Source: Neorhizobium huautlense (lineage in GTDB: Bacteria; Pseudomonadota; Alphaproteobacteria; Rhizobiales; Rhizobiaceae). From it: DNA of 64,000 nucleotides. Position 1 is the stretch's first letter; each line of letters begins with the position of its first letter. Shown one piece after another: positions 7,991-16,683 of this stretch. A model generated the notes under the pieces. It searched no databases, was not told the origin of the DNA, and was given only the letters and a program-made list of their open reading frames with translations. The stretch is from assembly GCF_002968575.1 (NCBI RefSeq), contig NZ_PVBM01000001.1:310001-374000 (forward strand), written 5' to 3'. The translations under genes and the position numbers were made by a program.

Positions 7991-9388
7991 TCAGCGAGCC
8001 GTTTTCGGGGCGCGGACGAGAAGCCAGAACCGCCCGCAGAGAAAGACGGCGGCTGCGGCGAGGCCGAGGACGAAGCCGAACCAGACGCCCTTGCCCCCGA
8101 AACCAAGCGGGAAGGCAAAAGTCCAGGCGCAGGCAAAACCGATCGGCCAATAGGCGATGAGAGCGAGAATCATCGGCACCTTGGTATCCTTGACGCCGCG
8201 CAGCAGCCCGGCTCCCACCGCCTGCAGGCCGTCGACGAGCTGGAACGCGCCGGCAATTGCGATCAACGGCACGGCAAGGGCCAGCACGGTTTCCGCATCT
8301 GCCTGCCGGGTATCGAGGAACAGGGCGCCGAGAGCGCGTGGCACTGCCGCGTAAAGCACGCTGCCGATCGCGGTGAAGAAGATACCGACGGCCAGCACGG
8401 CGACCGCCGCGCGCCTGATGCCCACCGAATCGTTCCGGCCATTGGCAAGCCCCACCCGCACTGTCGCCACCTGGGCAAGACCGAGCGGGATCATGAAGGC
8501 GATCGAGGCAAGCTGCAGCGCGATGCCGTGCGCGGCAAGCTCCAGTTTGCCGATCATGCCCATCAACAGTGAGGCTGCAGAAAACAGGCTGGTTTCCGCC
8601 AGAATGGTGAAGCTGATCGGCAAACCAAGCGCAACGATCTCGCGGACCATGGCCCAGTCGGGGCGCCAGAACCGCACGAAGACCTCGTAGGCCCGCATCC
8701 GGGGTTGGCTTTCCACGTAAACGACGGCAATCAGGAAGCCGCAGAGATTGGCGCTCACCGCCGCGATCGCTGCCCCATGCAGCCCTAGCGCCGGCGCGCC
8801 GAAATGCCCGAAAATCAGCGTATAGGCCACCGCTGCGTTCATCAGGAACATACCGATCGTGACATAAAGCACGATGCTACCCTTCTCGAGGCCCGTGACG
8901 AAGCTGCGAAGCGCCATCAATCCGAGCGCGGGAAAGATGCCCCATTGAGCGATCCTGAGATAGCTCTGCGCAAGAGCTGCGACATCGGGCGCTTGGCCGA
9001 GCCTGAGCAGGATCGGTTCTGAGAACCAGAGGAGCGGCGCGGTGAGAACGCCGTAGGCGAAAACGATCCAGAAACCCATTCGCACGGAGCGGCGAACGCG
9101 GACCGGATCCCTATGCCCGAGAGCTTGTGCGACAAGCGGCACGACGGCGCTGGTAAAACCGGTGCCGAAGATGAAGACGATGAAGAACATCTGCGTTGCA
9201 AGCACGACGGACGCAAGTTCGGTCGTGCCGAGCCATCCGACCAGGATGACGTCGGTCGTGTGGATCGCCATCTGCGCAAGCTGCGCCCCCACCAGCGGCA
9301 CGCCGAGGGCGACGGTCGCGCGCATATGCGAAGACCAGGAGTTGTCCGTGGACCCCTGGAACGTCATGGCTTGGCTCGAGCTCGACAT
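7991..9388 (-). CDS. MATE-family efflux transporter (NorM-like)
   Basis: About 465 residues with twelve predicted membrane helices, organised as two six-helix halves typical of MATE cation-coupled drug exporters. Recognisable are G-V-P-L-V-G-A-Q-L-A-Q-M near the first helix and D-V-I-L-V-G-W-L-G in the second, with V-D-G-L-Q-A-V-G-A-G-L-L-R-G in the second half. The ATG at 9388 is chosen because GGAGG stands five bases before it; a GTG six bases upstream is unlikely. An MFS exporter gene lies upstream on the same strand, about 126 bp away. The 3' end nearly meets the ABM gene. Confidence 0.92.
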   Translation of the reverse strand: MSSSSQAMTFQGSTDNSWSSHMRATVALGVPLVGAQLAQMAIHTTDVILVGWLGTTELASVVLATQMFFIVFIFGTGFTSAVVPLVAQALGHRDPVRVRRSVRMGFWIVFAYGVLTAPLLWFSEPILLRLGQAPDVAALAQSYLRIAQWGIFPALGLMALRSFVTGLEKGSIVLYVTIGMFLMNAAVAYTLIFGHFGAPALGLHGAAIAAVSANLCGFLIAVVYVESQPRMRAYEVFVRFWRPDWAMVREIVALGLPISFTILAETSLFSAASLLMGMIGKLELAAHGIALQLASIAFMIPLGLAQVATVRVGLANGRNDSVGIRRAAVAVLAVGIFFTAIGSVLYAAVPRALGALFLDTRQADAETVLALAVPLIAIAGAFQLVDGLQAVGAGLLRGVKDTKVPMILALIAYWPIGFACAWTFAFPLGFGGKGVWFGFVLGLAAAAVFLCGRFWLLVRAPKTAR

Positions 9389-9514
9389 GGGCACCTCCGC
9401 AGACGAAAAACGCCGCTTCCAGGAACTGGCGAGCGGCGGAAGCTTCGCGTATAAAGAAGCATTCGTCAGGCGGCAACACTTTGCCGCGATTCAGCAAAAT
9501 TTTTGGCCGTCTCT

Positions 9515-10774
9515 TCAAGAAATCTGATGGCTGAGCTCGTTATCGACTACAGCGACCGGAGTTTTCCTGGAAATCTTGCTCAAAAACACCAAAACGGCCA
9601 CCAGCATGAAGATTGCTGCCATCAGATAGGGTGCGCCCGCGAACTCGACCGCCGCCCTCGGACCGGTAAAGGCACTGAAGAGTTGCGTAAAAATCGCGGG
9701 GCCGAGGATCGTCGTCAGGCTCGTGAGGCTGGCCATCGCACCCTGCAATTCGCCTTGCGCCGACGGGGGAACCTTGCCGGCTGCAATGCTTCTCAGCGGC
9801 GGGTCGGCGATATTTTCGATCGTGGTCGCAAGGATGATCGCATAGACCATCCAGCCTTCCCAGGCGAAGGCATATCCCGTCAATCCAAGGCACGAGAAGA
9901 CAAGGCCAAGAACCGCCGTCTTCCACTCGCCGAGAACCGGCACGAGCTTCGGCAGGACAAATGCCATGACGAGCGCCGCGCAGATCCCGAAAAGGCCGAG
10001 CGACAGACCGATCTGGCCTTCGCTCCAGCCGTAGCGATAGGCGGAGACAAACGACCAGACGGAAGGATAGACAGCATGCGCCTGCCAGTAGAGAAACATC
10101 ACCAGCATGACCCAGCCGATGCCCGGATAATGGCGCATCTGGCGCAATGCTCCGAGCGGATTTGCCCGCCGCCATTCAAACGTCCTGCGGTTGGCCCTGT
10201 CGAGCGTCTCCGGCAGCAGAAACCAGGCAGCGATGAAATTGGCAAGCGACAGGAGACCGGCGCCTAGAAATGGCACGCGTGGCCCCAGTTCCCCCAGCAA
10301 GCCGCCGATGACAGGTCCGACCGTAAAGCCGACCCCGAATGCGATGCCGATCAGGCCGAAATTCTTGGCGCGGTTCTCGTCATTGCTGATGTCGGCGATA
10401 TAGGCCGAGCAGGTCGCGAAACTGCCGCCGGAAATGCCCGCCAGTACGCGCCCCACGAACAGCATCCAGAAGCTCGTCGCAGCCGCGCAGATCAGATTGT
10501 CGAGCGCGAAGGTAAGGACGGACGCCAAGAGGATCGGCCGCCGCCCGAAACGGTCGCTCAGGTTTCCGAGAAGCGGTGCGAACAGGAACTGCATGGCGGA
10601 ATAGATCAGGAGAAGCCAGCCGCCGTCGACGGCGGCAGCGCTCACGTCATCCCCCGTCAACTCCCGCAGGAACGTCGGCAACACGGGCATGATGATCGCG
10701 ATCCCGATGACGTCCAGGAACAGGATCATGAAGACGAGGAAAAGACCGCGGCGAACGAATTTCGGATCGAGCAT
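9515..10774 (-). CDS. TetA-like MFS exporter (TCR/Tet family)
   Basis: A 419-residue 12-helix major facilitator. It shows the DHA1 drug:proton antiporter motifs: D-V-I-G-I-A-I-I-M-P-V-L-P in helix 1, the loop motif G-N-L-S-D-R-F-G-R-R-P after helix 2, and G-V-G-F-T-V-G-P-V-I-G-G-L in helix 5. Family resemblance is to tetracycline exporters, but chromosomal members often have other or unknown substrates. No tetR-type gene is adjacent. A candidate promoter lies at 10833-10861. Confidence 0.9.
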   Translation of the reverse strand: MLDPKFVRRGLFLVFMILFLDVIGIAIIMPVLPTFLRELTGDDVSAAAVDGGWLLLIYSAMQFLFAPLLGNLSDRFGRRPILLASVLTFALDNLICAAATSFWMLFVGRVLAGISGGSFATCSAYIADISNDENRAKNFGLIGIAFGVGFTVGPVIGGLLGELGPRVPFLGAGLLSLANFIAAWFLLPETLDRANRRTFEWRRANPLGALRQMRHYPGIGWVMLVMFLYWQAHAVYPSVWSFVSAYRYGWSEGQIGLSLGLFGICAALVMAFVLPKLVPVLGEWKTAVLGLVFSCLGLTGYAFAWEGWMVYAIILATTIENIADPPLRSIAAGKVPPSAQGELQGAMASLTSLTTILGPAIFTQLFSAFTGPRAAVEFAGAPYLMAAIFMLVAVLVFLSKISRKTPVAVVDNELSHQIS

Positions 10775-10832
10775 CGGATGTCTCTCTAGGATTTTGTGGT
10801 TTCTGGAAAGACGACCGGGTCGCCGGGCAGCC

Positions 10833-10861
10833 TACATACCGGCAAACTGAAAAGGAAACAA
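10833..10861 (-). promoter_or_regulatory. Candidate promoter of the MFS exporter
   Basis: On the minus strand TTGTTT (10856-10861) and TATGTA (10833-10838) are separated by 17 bases, about 60 bases upstream of the start codon. Confidence 0.4.
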
Positions 10862-11062
10862 TCAGTGAACATTTCAAAGTTTTTGATGGGAGGATGAGCA
10901 GACTGAATAGGGATCACGGCGTCCGCCGCTGTCCCGCCTTGAAGCAAGGGAGCGGCACACCGTTTCCGGTCAAGTCGCTTGACGACGGCGGAGCGACGCC
11001 CGCCACGGCAACCACGGATATCCCCTGTCCGCAGAACCCGGCTCGACATTTACGGCCGGAGA

Positions 11063-11089
11063 CCATAGAGAGGAATTCCTCTTCTATGG
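11063..11089. repeat. 27-bp near-palindrome before the DUF2938 gene
   Basis: An outer arm CCATAG (11063-11068) pairs with CTATGG (11084-11089) and an inner perfect 14-bp palindrome AGAGGAATTCCTCT spans 11069-11082, with one extra T at 11083. It ends 10 bases before the start codon and overlaps the weak ribosome site. It could be a repressor site or an mRNA hairpin. Confidence 0.6.
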
Positions 11090-11099
11090 CGGCTTTCCT

Positions 11100-11579
11100 A
11101 TGTTCGAACTCCTCTGGCGCGGCATTCTGATCGGCATCGGCGCTACCATCCTCATGGACCTCTGGGCCATCCTGCTACACCGGTTTTTCGGCCAGCCGAA
11201 GGCCAACTGGGCGCCGGGCGGACGCTGGTTCTGGCATCTCTCCCGTGGAACCGTGTTTCATGAAAACATCGCCGCAGCAGAACCCTATGCCCACGAGCTG
11301 GCGCTCGGCTGGGCCGGCCATTATGCGGTCGGCATCCTCTATGGAGCGGTTTTCGCCTTCATCGTCGGGCCCGGCTGGTTCTCTGCTCCGACCTTCGTGC
11401 CCGCATGGATTTTCGGCATCGTCACGGTTGCCGCCGGCTGGTTCCTCATGCAACCCGGCATGGGGATCGGCTGGGCCGCATCGAAGACGCCGAAGCCGAA
11501 CAAGGTCCGTTTTCTCAATCTTGCCGCTCACACGGTTTTCGCGCTCGGGCTCTATGGGTCTGCGTTCCTGATCCGTTGA
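11100..11579 (+). CDS. DUF2938 family membrane protein
   Basis: A 159-residue inner-membrane protein with four hydrophobic segments (roughly residues 5-25, 70-90, 95-115 and 138-157). The sequence agrees with DUF2938: I-G-I-G-A-T-I-L-M-D-L-W-A at the N-terminus, F-I-V-G-P-G-W in the middle and L-M-Q-P-G-M-G-I-G-W-A-A-S-K-T-P towards the end. No biochemical function is known for the family. A strong palindrome precedes the start. It stands alone between divergent and tandem neighbours. Confidence 0.8.
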   Translation: MFELLWRGILIGIGATILMDLWAILLHRFFGQPKANWAPGGRWFWHLSRGTVFHENIAAAEPYAHELALGWAGHYAVGILYGAVFAFIVGPGWFSAPTFVPAWIFGIVTVAAGWFLMQPGMGIGWAASKTPKPNKVRFLNLAAHTVFALGLYGSAFLIR

Positions 11580-11675
11580 TCCGGCGGATCCAGCCTCGCC
11601 CGGCCGAGGCTGTAATCACCATCCATCCTGAATCGTCCCACAAACCAGCAGAAAGTCCGTTACTTCTTTCGTGGC

Positions 11676-11704
11676 TTGACATGTTATTTTTTTATAACAT
11701 TATT
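11676..11704 (+). promoter_or_regulatory. Promoter with perfect 20-bp operator before the SRPBCC gene
   Basis: TTGACA (11676-11681) with ATTATT 17 bases on (11699-11704; alternatively TATTAC at 19 bases). The spacer is filled by ATGTTATttttttATAACAT (11681-11700), a perfect 20-bp inverted repeat. ArsR-family repressors paired with SRPBCC genes often bind AT-rich dyads like this (inference). Confidence 0.65.
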
Positions 11705-11729
11705 ACATCAAAAACCAGGGAGAAGAGCG

Positions 11730-12212
11730 ATGGAACTGAAATTCAAGGTATCGGGCCGGATTGCGAAGCCGGTCGAGGACGTGTTCGAGGCCGTCGCCGA
11801 CCCGAAGAGACTGTCAGGGTATTTCACAACCGGCGGCGCTCAGGGCCGGCTGGAAACAGGTGCAACCGTCACATGGGATTTCCACGACTTTCCTGGCGCC
11901 TTCCCCGTTCAAGTCGTCAAAGTCGAAAAGAACAGGGAAATCGTGCTGCGATGGGCGGCTCACGAAGGCAACGCTGCGGAAGAGGGTCCGGAAAACGTAA
12001 AGCCCTCGGACTATTTCACGACGGTGACCATGACTTTCGAACCGCTCGAGGACAACCGTACGCTGGTCACCATCGCCGAAGAAGGCTGGAGGGAAACACC
12101 CGGCGGGCTGGCGGCATCCTACGGCAATTGCCAGGGCTGGTCTCAGATGCTCTGCGCGATGAAGGCCTATGTGGAATACGGCATCAACCTGCGCGAGGGC
12201 ATGTACAAGTAG
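11730..12212 (+). CDS. SRPBCC-domain protein (AHSA1/START-like)
   Basis: A 160-residue helix-grip fold protein; the family binds hydrophobic ligands or resembles the Hsp90 activator Aha1. Visible signs are V-S-G-R-I-A-K-P-V-E-D-V-F-E-A-V-A-D-P at the N-terminus, G-A-T-V-T-W-D-F-H-D-F-P-G in the sheet and the long C-terminal helix ending W-S-Q-M-L-C-A-M-K-A-Y. AGGGAGAAGA precedes the ATG at 11730; longer versions start inside the promoter and are rejected. Such genes are often paired with an ArsR regulator, but none adjoins; the nearest ArsR-like gene is at 35.1 kb. Confidence 0.85.
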   Translation: MELKFKVSGRIAKPVEDVFEAVADPKRLSGYFTTGGAQGRLETGATVTWDFHDFPGAFPVQVVKVEKNREIVLRWAAHEGNAAEEGPENVKPSDYFTTVTMTFEPLEDNRTLVTIAEEGWRETPGGLAASYGNCQGWSQMLCAMKAYVEYGINLREGMYK

Positions 12213-12291
12213 GCTTCGTAGAGGGGGAGTCGATGGACATGCCAGAAGGGCACGCGGCGAACCCGCCCGTGGTTTCAAAGATCGGAGAGCC

Positions 12292-12345
12292 CACACGAAT
12301 GCGGAACCTCATTGGAATTGTATAGTGTGGCTCCGCATTCGCGTG
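12292..12345. repeat. Inverted repeat with 26-base loop
   Basis: Arms 12292-12305 and 12332-12345 match in 13 of 14 positions (core CGAATGCGGA / TCCGCATTCG). The same orientation-symmetric pair frames an AT-rich loop. No T-run follows, so it is probably a dispersed intergenic element rather than a terminator. Confidence 0.6.
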
Positions 12346-12743
12346 GCCTTCGGCGTTCTCTCGGGGTGTCCTGCCCCTACAGGTGATCACCTCGCCTCGC
12401 TGCGTGGCTTCATTCGCGGTCTCCTTTCGGGAAACCTTGCCACTTGCACGGCTATACCGAACCTGGCCCGGTGGCCAGGGGGAGGCTTGATAGGAGGAAG
12501 TCCGGCTGCCCGGTCTCCTTCCGTGGCTTTCACCTCTTCCACCTTTCCCGCACGTTACGGGTCCGATGGAAGCGCCGGCTCCCGCCTGCCCGCGAACGTC
12601 TCGCGAAACACTCCGGCGACGGAAGCGGTGCAATTGTAGGCATGGATGCGGAGGGTGGGGATGAGAAAGGGGTTAAGTTACTCATCTGGCTAAGCGGATT
12701 CGAATTTTTCTACACCGATCGCCGCCGATGCGGGCTGCCGACT

Positions 12744-12787
12744 CCTCTGACCTGCCGGCCATCCCTCCCCGCAAGGAGAGGGTTGGA
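12744..12787. repeat. RIME-like intergenic repeat fragment
   Basis: The stretch reads CCTCTGACCTGCCGGCCATC followed by a C-rich/G-rich short hairpin. This is the pattern of the rhizobial intergenic mosaic element (RIME1) core. Assignment is from memory of the consensus; copy number was not checked. Confidence 0.5.
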
Positions 12788-12850
12788 GATGCCGCACCGC
12801 CGGCTCACAAGGTGTATCCTGGGCTGAAACCAAAACCGGAAACTTAGTCT

Positions 12851-13750
12851 TCACACATCCCCGGAGAACGTGTCGCAGGCCTTCATGTCGCCGGTATCGA
12901 AACCGCGCTTGAACCAGCGCATGCGCTGTTCTGAGGTTCCGTGGTTAAAGCTTTCCGGCACCACATAGCCCTGGCTGCGCTTCTGCAGCGTGTCGTCGCC
13001 GATCTGCTGCGCGGCATTCAGTGCCTCTTCCAGATCGCCGCGTTCCAGAATGCCCCTTTGCTCCGTGAACTTGCCCCAGACGCCGGCAAAGCAGTCCGCC
13101 TGCAATTCGACCCGCACCGACATCTGGTTTGCCTCCGTCTCGCTCATCCGCTGACGGGCCTGATTGAAGCGCGGTAGGATGCCAAGAAGGTTCTGCACGT
13201 GATGACCGACCTCATGCGCCACCACATAGGCTTCCGCGAAGTCACCAGCCGCGTCGAACCGCTGCTCGAGCTCCCCGAAGAATTCCGTGTCGAGATAGAC
13301 CTTGCGATCGGTGGGGCAGTAGAAGGGGCCTGTCGCGGACGAGGCAAAGCCGCAGGCGGAACTCACCTGTCCGGAAAACAGCACCAAGCTGGGTTCCTGG
13401 TAGTTCTGGCCGTTTGCCTGGAAAATGCCGTTCCAGGTATCCTCGGTTTCGGCAAGAACCGTCCGAACAAAGGCGGTTGTATCGTCGTTTGCGGGCGCTC
13501 TGGTTGTCTGCTGCTGCGTGCCGGAGCCATCGAGACCAATGTCGCCGCCGGAAAGCAGCGTCAGGGGATTGATACCGAGAATCCAGCTGATGATCAGGAT
13601 GAGAACGATGCCGCCGATGCCGATCCCGCCGCCGCGGCGCCCGCCGCCGCCGATCGGAATTCGGAATCCGCCTCGCCCCAGGGAACCACCCGCGGAGGCA
13701 CCGCGTCGGTCCTCGACATTGTCCGATTGACGGCGGCCTCTCCATTCCAT
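12851..13750 (-). CDS. Neutral zinc metallopeptidase (YpfJ family)
   Basis: A 299-residue membrane-anchored protein. A Gly/Arg-rich cytoplasmic N-terminus is followed by one hydrophobic helix (G-I-V-L-I-L-I-I-S-W-I-L-G) and then an extracytoplasmic domain with the zinc motif H-E-V-G-H-H and S-A-C-G-F-A-S-S-A-T-G-P-F-Y-C-P. Gluzincin-like proteins of this family are widespread in bacteria but physiologically obscure. The ATG at 13750 has AGGAG eight bases ahead; an upstream in-frame start adds a non-conserved leader and is not used. It follows an Fsr-type exporter gene on the same strand with a gap of about 100 bp. Confidence 0.9.
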   Translation of the reverse strand: MEWRGRRQSDNVEDRRGASAGGSLGRGGFRIPIGGGGRRGGGIGIGGIVLILIISWILGINPLTLLSGGDIGLDGSGTQQQTTRAPANDDTTAFVRTVLAETEDTWNGIFQANGQNYQEPSLVLFSGQVSSACGFASSATGPFYCPTDRKVYLDTEFFGELEQRFDAAGDFAEAYVVAHEVGHHVQNLLGILPRFNQARQRMSETEANQMSVRVELQADCFAGVWGKFTEQRGILERGDLEEALNAAQQIGDDTLQKRSQGYVVPESFNHGTSEQRMRWFKRGFDTGDMKACDTFSGDV

Positions 13751-13852
13751 CTGGCGCTCTCCTGTTCGGCGACACTGCGCCATTAAGCGATATAATGCGG
13801 ATGACCGCAAAGGCGATCCATCCCATTACCTATAACGGAGATTTTTCCTCTC

Positions 13853-15064
13853 TCAAGCGACCCTCAAGGCCCTCTTGCCGGGCAGGAAAACCGTCAGCAG
13901 GCCGAGCGCCGGAAGGAACGCACAGAGGGTGTAGACGAAACTGATCCCGTAGAGGTCGGCAAAAACGCCGAGCACAGCTGCCGCGATACCAGCGATGCCG
14001 AAGGCGAGCCCGAAAAAGATGCCGGCGATCATGCCGACGCGCCCGGGCACCAGTTCCTGCGCCATGACGACGATGGCCGGAAAGGACGAGGCCATGATGA
14101 AGCCGACAATCGCCGAAAGTGCGATGGTGACGGGCAGGTTTGCAAACGGCATGGCGAGCGTGAAGGGCAACGCGCCAAGGATCGAGAACCAGATCACCAC
14201 CTTCGTGCCGAACCGGTCACCAATCGGGCCACCGACGACCGTTCCGAGCGCCACGGCACCGAGGAAGATGAAGAGCATGATCTGCGACTGCTGCACCGTA
14301 ACGCCGAAACGCTCGATCACGAAGAACGTGTAATAGCTGCTGATGCTCGCCATATAGATGTTCTTGGAAAAGGTCAGCAACGCCAGCACCACGAGTGCCG
14401 TCGCCACCGTCCGCTTCGACAGGCTGTGCGCGTTCAAAATCCTTTTCCGGCCCTTGTTCGCCGCCATATGCGCCTTGTACCAGCGCGCGACCCAGGCCAG
14501 GATGAATATCCCCAGCATGGCAATGACCGAGAACCAGGCAACACTCCCCTGCCCGTTCGGGACGATGATGAACGCGGCAAGCAGCGGACCGATCGACTGG
14601 CCGAAATTGCCGCCGACCTGGAATGTAGCCTGCGCAAAACCGTAGCGCCCCCCGGAGGCAAGCCGCGCGACGCGGGAAGATTCCGGATGGAATACGGCCG
14701 AGCCGACGCCGATCAGTGACGCGGCGACCACCAGCATCAGGTAGGATTGCGACCAGGCCAGGATGAAAAGGCCGATAAAAGTCGACCCCATGCCGAACGG
14801 CAGCGAATAGGGAAAAGGCTTCTTGTCGGTGACGATGCCGATCACCGGCTGCAGCAGCGATGCGGTGCATTGAAATGCAAGCGTCAGAATGCCGATCTGC
14901 CAGAAATCGAGCGCGAAGTCGGCCTTTAGCATCGGATAGATTGCCGAAATCATCGACTGCATGATGTCGTTCAGCATGTGGCAGAAGCTGACCGCCAGGA
15001 TGATCGGCAGTACCGTCACTTCCGCTGCGGCAGCGGCGACAGGTTTCGAAGTTGCATCGGCCAT
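13853..15064 (-). CDS. Fosmidomycin-resistance-like MFS transporter (Fsr family)
   Basis: About 403 residues and twelve predicted helices. The protein resembles the Fsr branch of the MFS: S-F-C-H-M-L-N-D-I-M-Q-S in helix 1, G-I-L-T-L-A-F-Q-C-T-A-S-L-L-Q-P, and V-G-S-A-V-F-H-P-E-S-S-R-V, the last being very characteristic. GGAGGAAA precedes the ATG at 15064, which is preferred to a start 18 bases upstream. Real substrate unknown; Fsr itself exports fosmidomycin in E. coli. Confidence 0.9.
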   Translation of the reverse strand: MADATSKPVAAAAAEVTVLPIILAVSFCHMLNDIMQSMISAIYPMLKADFALDFWQIGILTLAFQCTASLLQPVIGIVTDKKPFPYSLPFGMGSTFIGLFILAWSQSYLMLVVAASLIGVGSAVFHPESSRVARLASGGRYGFAQATFQVGGNFGQSIGPLLAAFIIVPNGQGSVAWFSVIAMLGIFILAWVARWYKAHMAANKGRKRILNAHSLSKRTVATALVVLALLTFSKNIYMASISSYYTFFVIERFGVTVQQSQIMLFIFLGAVALGTVVGGPIGDRFGTKVVIWFSILGALPFTLAMPFANLPVTIALSAIVGFIMASSFPAIVVMAQELVPGRVGMIAGIFFGLAFGIAGIAAAVLGVFADLYGISFVYTLCAFLPALGLLTVFLPGKRALRVA

Positions 15065-15202
15065 CTGGTTTCCTCCGCGCAAGCGGTCCTTATCGATGGC
15101 CGTTGCGGCAAATTTCCTTATTGGCCGGTGTTTATGCCTGCGGACCGCGCGTGTCCATGACAGCAGGGCTGATATCGGTACGGTTCGCGAAATTTTGTCC
15201 GA

Positions 15203-15685
15203 TCAGGTGCCACCGGATGCAAGCCGCCGATGCAAGATGAACATCGCGGCGATAGCGGCAAAGGTAAGCATCATGACCCAGTTCGGTCCGCCCGAGAAAA
15301 CGACGGCATTCATGATGCGGCCGGGCAGCAGCGTGAAGAGGCCGGCGATCACGATGCCGCCGAAATACATGCCGATGACCGCCGCCTTGTGCGCCCGGAT
15401 ATTTTTGGCGCGCGCGGCAGTGATGGCCCGCCACGCCCCAACGAGCACGGAAATCGACAGGAGATGGATCGGGCTGAAACCGTGGAAAAGATTGATCTCG
15501 TGGATGAAAAAGCTGGAGAGCGAGGTCATCACCATCAGCATCATCCAGATCTTTCCGAGCAGCCGATGCCGCGGCGTGCCCTTGCGGTTGAGGAGGATGT
15601 AAGCGCCAAGCACGGCTGCCGGCAGGACCGCCGCGACATGGATCTGCACGGCAATCGGAGCGTCGAGAAGCGGTTGAAAATTCAT
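15203..15685 (-). CDS. DUF2306 membrane protein
   Basis: A 160-residue protein with four predicted helices. The sequence fits DUF2306: I-Q-I-H-V-A-A-V-L-P-A-A-V-L-G, K-G-T-P-R-H-R-L-L-G-K-I-W-M near the second helix, R-A-H-K-A-A-V-I-G-M-Y, and P-G-R-I-M-N at the end. Function unknown. It is transcribed divergently from a LytTR regulator gene 100 bp away, so that regulator may control it (inference). ATG 15685 is used; a TTG 15 bases upstream is possible. Confidence 0.82.
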   Translation of the reverse strand: MNFQPLLDAPIAVQIHVAAVLPAAVLGAYILLNRKGTPRHRLLGKIWMMLMVMTSLSSFFIHEINLFHGFSPIHLLSISVLVGAWRAITAARAKNIRAHKAAVIGMYFGGIVIAGLFTLLPGRIMNAVVFSGGPNWVMMLTFAAIAAMFILHRRLASGGT

Positions 15686-15785
15686 GGCGAGCTTTTCCAA
15701 GTTATCCGGCGATTGAACTCGGCGTCTGTTTCCGCCATGACTGACCCGTCCTCAAACGGAATGGCGCAGACGGCGGATCAACTTC

Positions 15786-16616
15786 GTGAGTCACCTGTTT
15801 TTCAGCTCCACGCTTCGCGAATTGCAGCTTTTCATCCGGTCCCGGCGCTTTTGGGCGACCTTTGCGCTGGTGGTCCTCATCTTCGCCGTCAGCGGTCCGT
15901 ACGGCACGTTCGAACGCATGACGTTCGGTGTCCGGCTCGGCTACTGGTTGATCCTACATGCCGCTACCTGGGCGATCGCGATTACCCTTTCCCTCGCCGC
16001 CGAGGTCCTCCTGCGCGAACGGCTCGGCAATACGCTGCTGCGCATGATGATCGGCTCGCTGGTTGCAGCCTTGCCGATCGGCTTTGCGCTCGGCCTCATC
16101 GACTTCGCGTTCACGGGAGATTGGGCGGAAACTGGCAACGGTTTGCGCCGCGCCCTTGTCGCCCTTCCGCTCTGCGCCCTCTTCTGTCTGCTCACCTACA
16201 CGGCGATGCATCGTCAGATCGCCGCAGCGGCCACATACCCCACCTCGTCAGAGCCGCCGGCCGCCCTCGCTCCTCCTGCTGCCAGACAGCCGTCCGGCCC
16301 GGAAATCCTTGGACGGCTGAAACCGCAGAACCGCGGGCCGCTCGTGCGCCTGTCCGTCGAGGATCATTATACCGAGGTGATCACCCTCCGCGGCCGGGAA
16401 CTTATCCTCCTGCGCTTTGCCGACGCGCTGAAAGAGCTCGGGGACACGCCGGGCCTGCAGGTACACCGCTCGCATTGGGTGGCGGAAGCGCAGGTCGAAA
16501 AATTGATGCGCGACAACGGCAAGCTGTTTATCGTCATGTCGGACGGTTCCAAGATCCCGGTCAGCCGGCCCAATCTGGAAGCGGTGCGCCAGCGCTTCAA
16601 GCGGTTTCCGGGGTAA
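15786..16616 (+). CDS. Membrane-anchored LytTR-family transcriptional regulator
   Basis: 276 residues. The N-terminal half has four hydrophobic helices (about residues 24-40, 50-72, 83-106 and 118-142). The C-terminal third (about 180-275) is a LytTR DNA-binding domain, shown by V-R-L-S-V-E-D-H-Y-T-E-V, the strand pairs and V-H-R-S-H-W-V-A near residue 227. There is no receiver domain, so it probably senses something at or in the membrane. The start is GTG; no in-frame ATG is available upstream. Divergent from DUF2306 and upstream of the bufferin operon, from which it is separated by its own promoter region. Confidence 0.88.
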   Translation: MSHLFFSSTLRELQLFIRSRRFWATFALVVLIFAVSGPYGTFERMTFGVRLGYWLILHAATWAIAITLSLAAEVLLRERLGNTLLRMMIGSLVAALPIGFALGLIDFAFTGDWAETGNGLRRALVALPLCALFCLLTYTAMHRQIAAAATYPTSSEPPAALAPPAARQPSGPEILGRLKPQNRGPLVRLSVEDHYTEVITLRGRELILLRFADALKELGDTPGLQVHRSHWVAEAQVEKLMRDNGKLFIVMSDGSKIPVSRPNLEAVRQRFKRFPG

Positions 16617-16683
16617 GGCGGCTGTCGGCACGGGCATCCGTCCCGCCCCCTAAGGTCATCACGAAGTCGTGTTCCTTATGGAT

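Larger units (their letters stand above)
10775..11099. promoter_or_regulatory. Divergent region between the MFS and DUF2938 genes
   Basis: About 325 bp without a gene. It contains the candidate MFS promoter on the minus strand and a strong imperfect palindrome just before the DUF2938 gene, both listed separately. Nothing else recognised. Confidence 0.4.
12213..12850. other. 638-bp intergenic region with rhizobial-type repeats
   Basis: No convincing gene. Reading frames here look like translated repeat DNA (for example a minus-strand frame containing F-R-I-R-V-G-S-P-I-F-E-T-T-G-G), a pattern commonly seen in dispersed rhizobial intergenic elements. It holds a 14-bp inverted repeat at 12292-12345, a perfect palindrome AGGTGATCACCT at 12381-12392, a small hairpin near 12660-12685 and a RIME-like stretch at 12744-12787. 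Confidence 0.5.

Noticed and set aside
12400..12660. Possible RNase P RNA, because of a GAGGAAGTCCGG-like stretch near 12494
   Set aside because: The other conserved RNase P blocks are absent and the region looks like repeat DNA.
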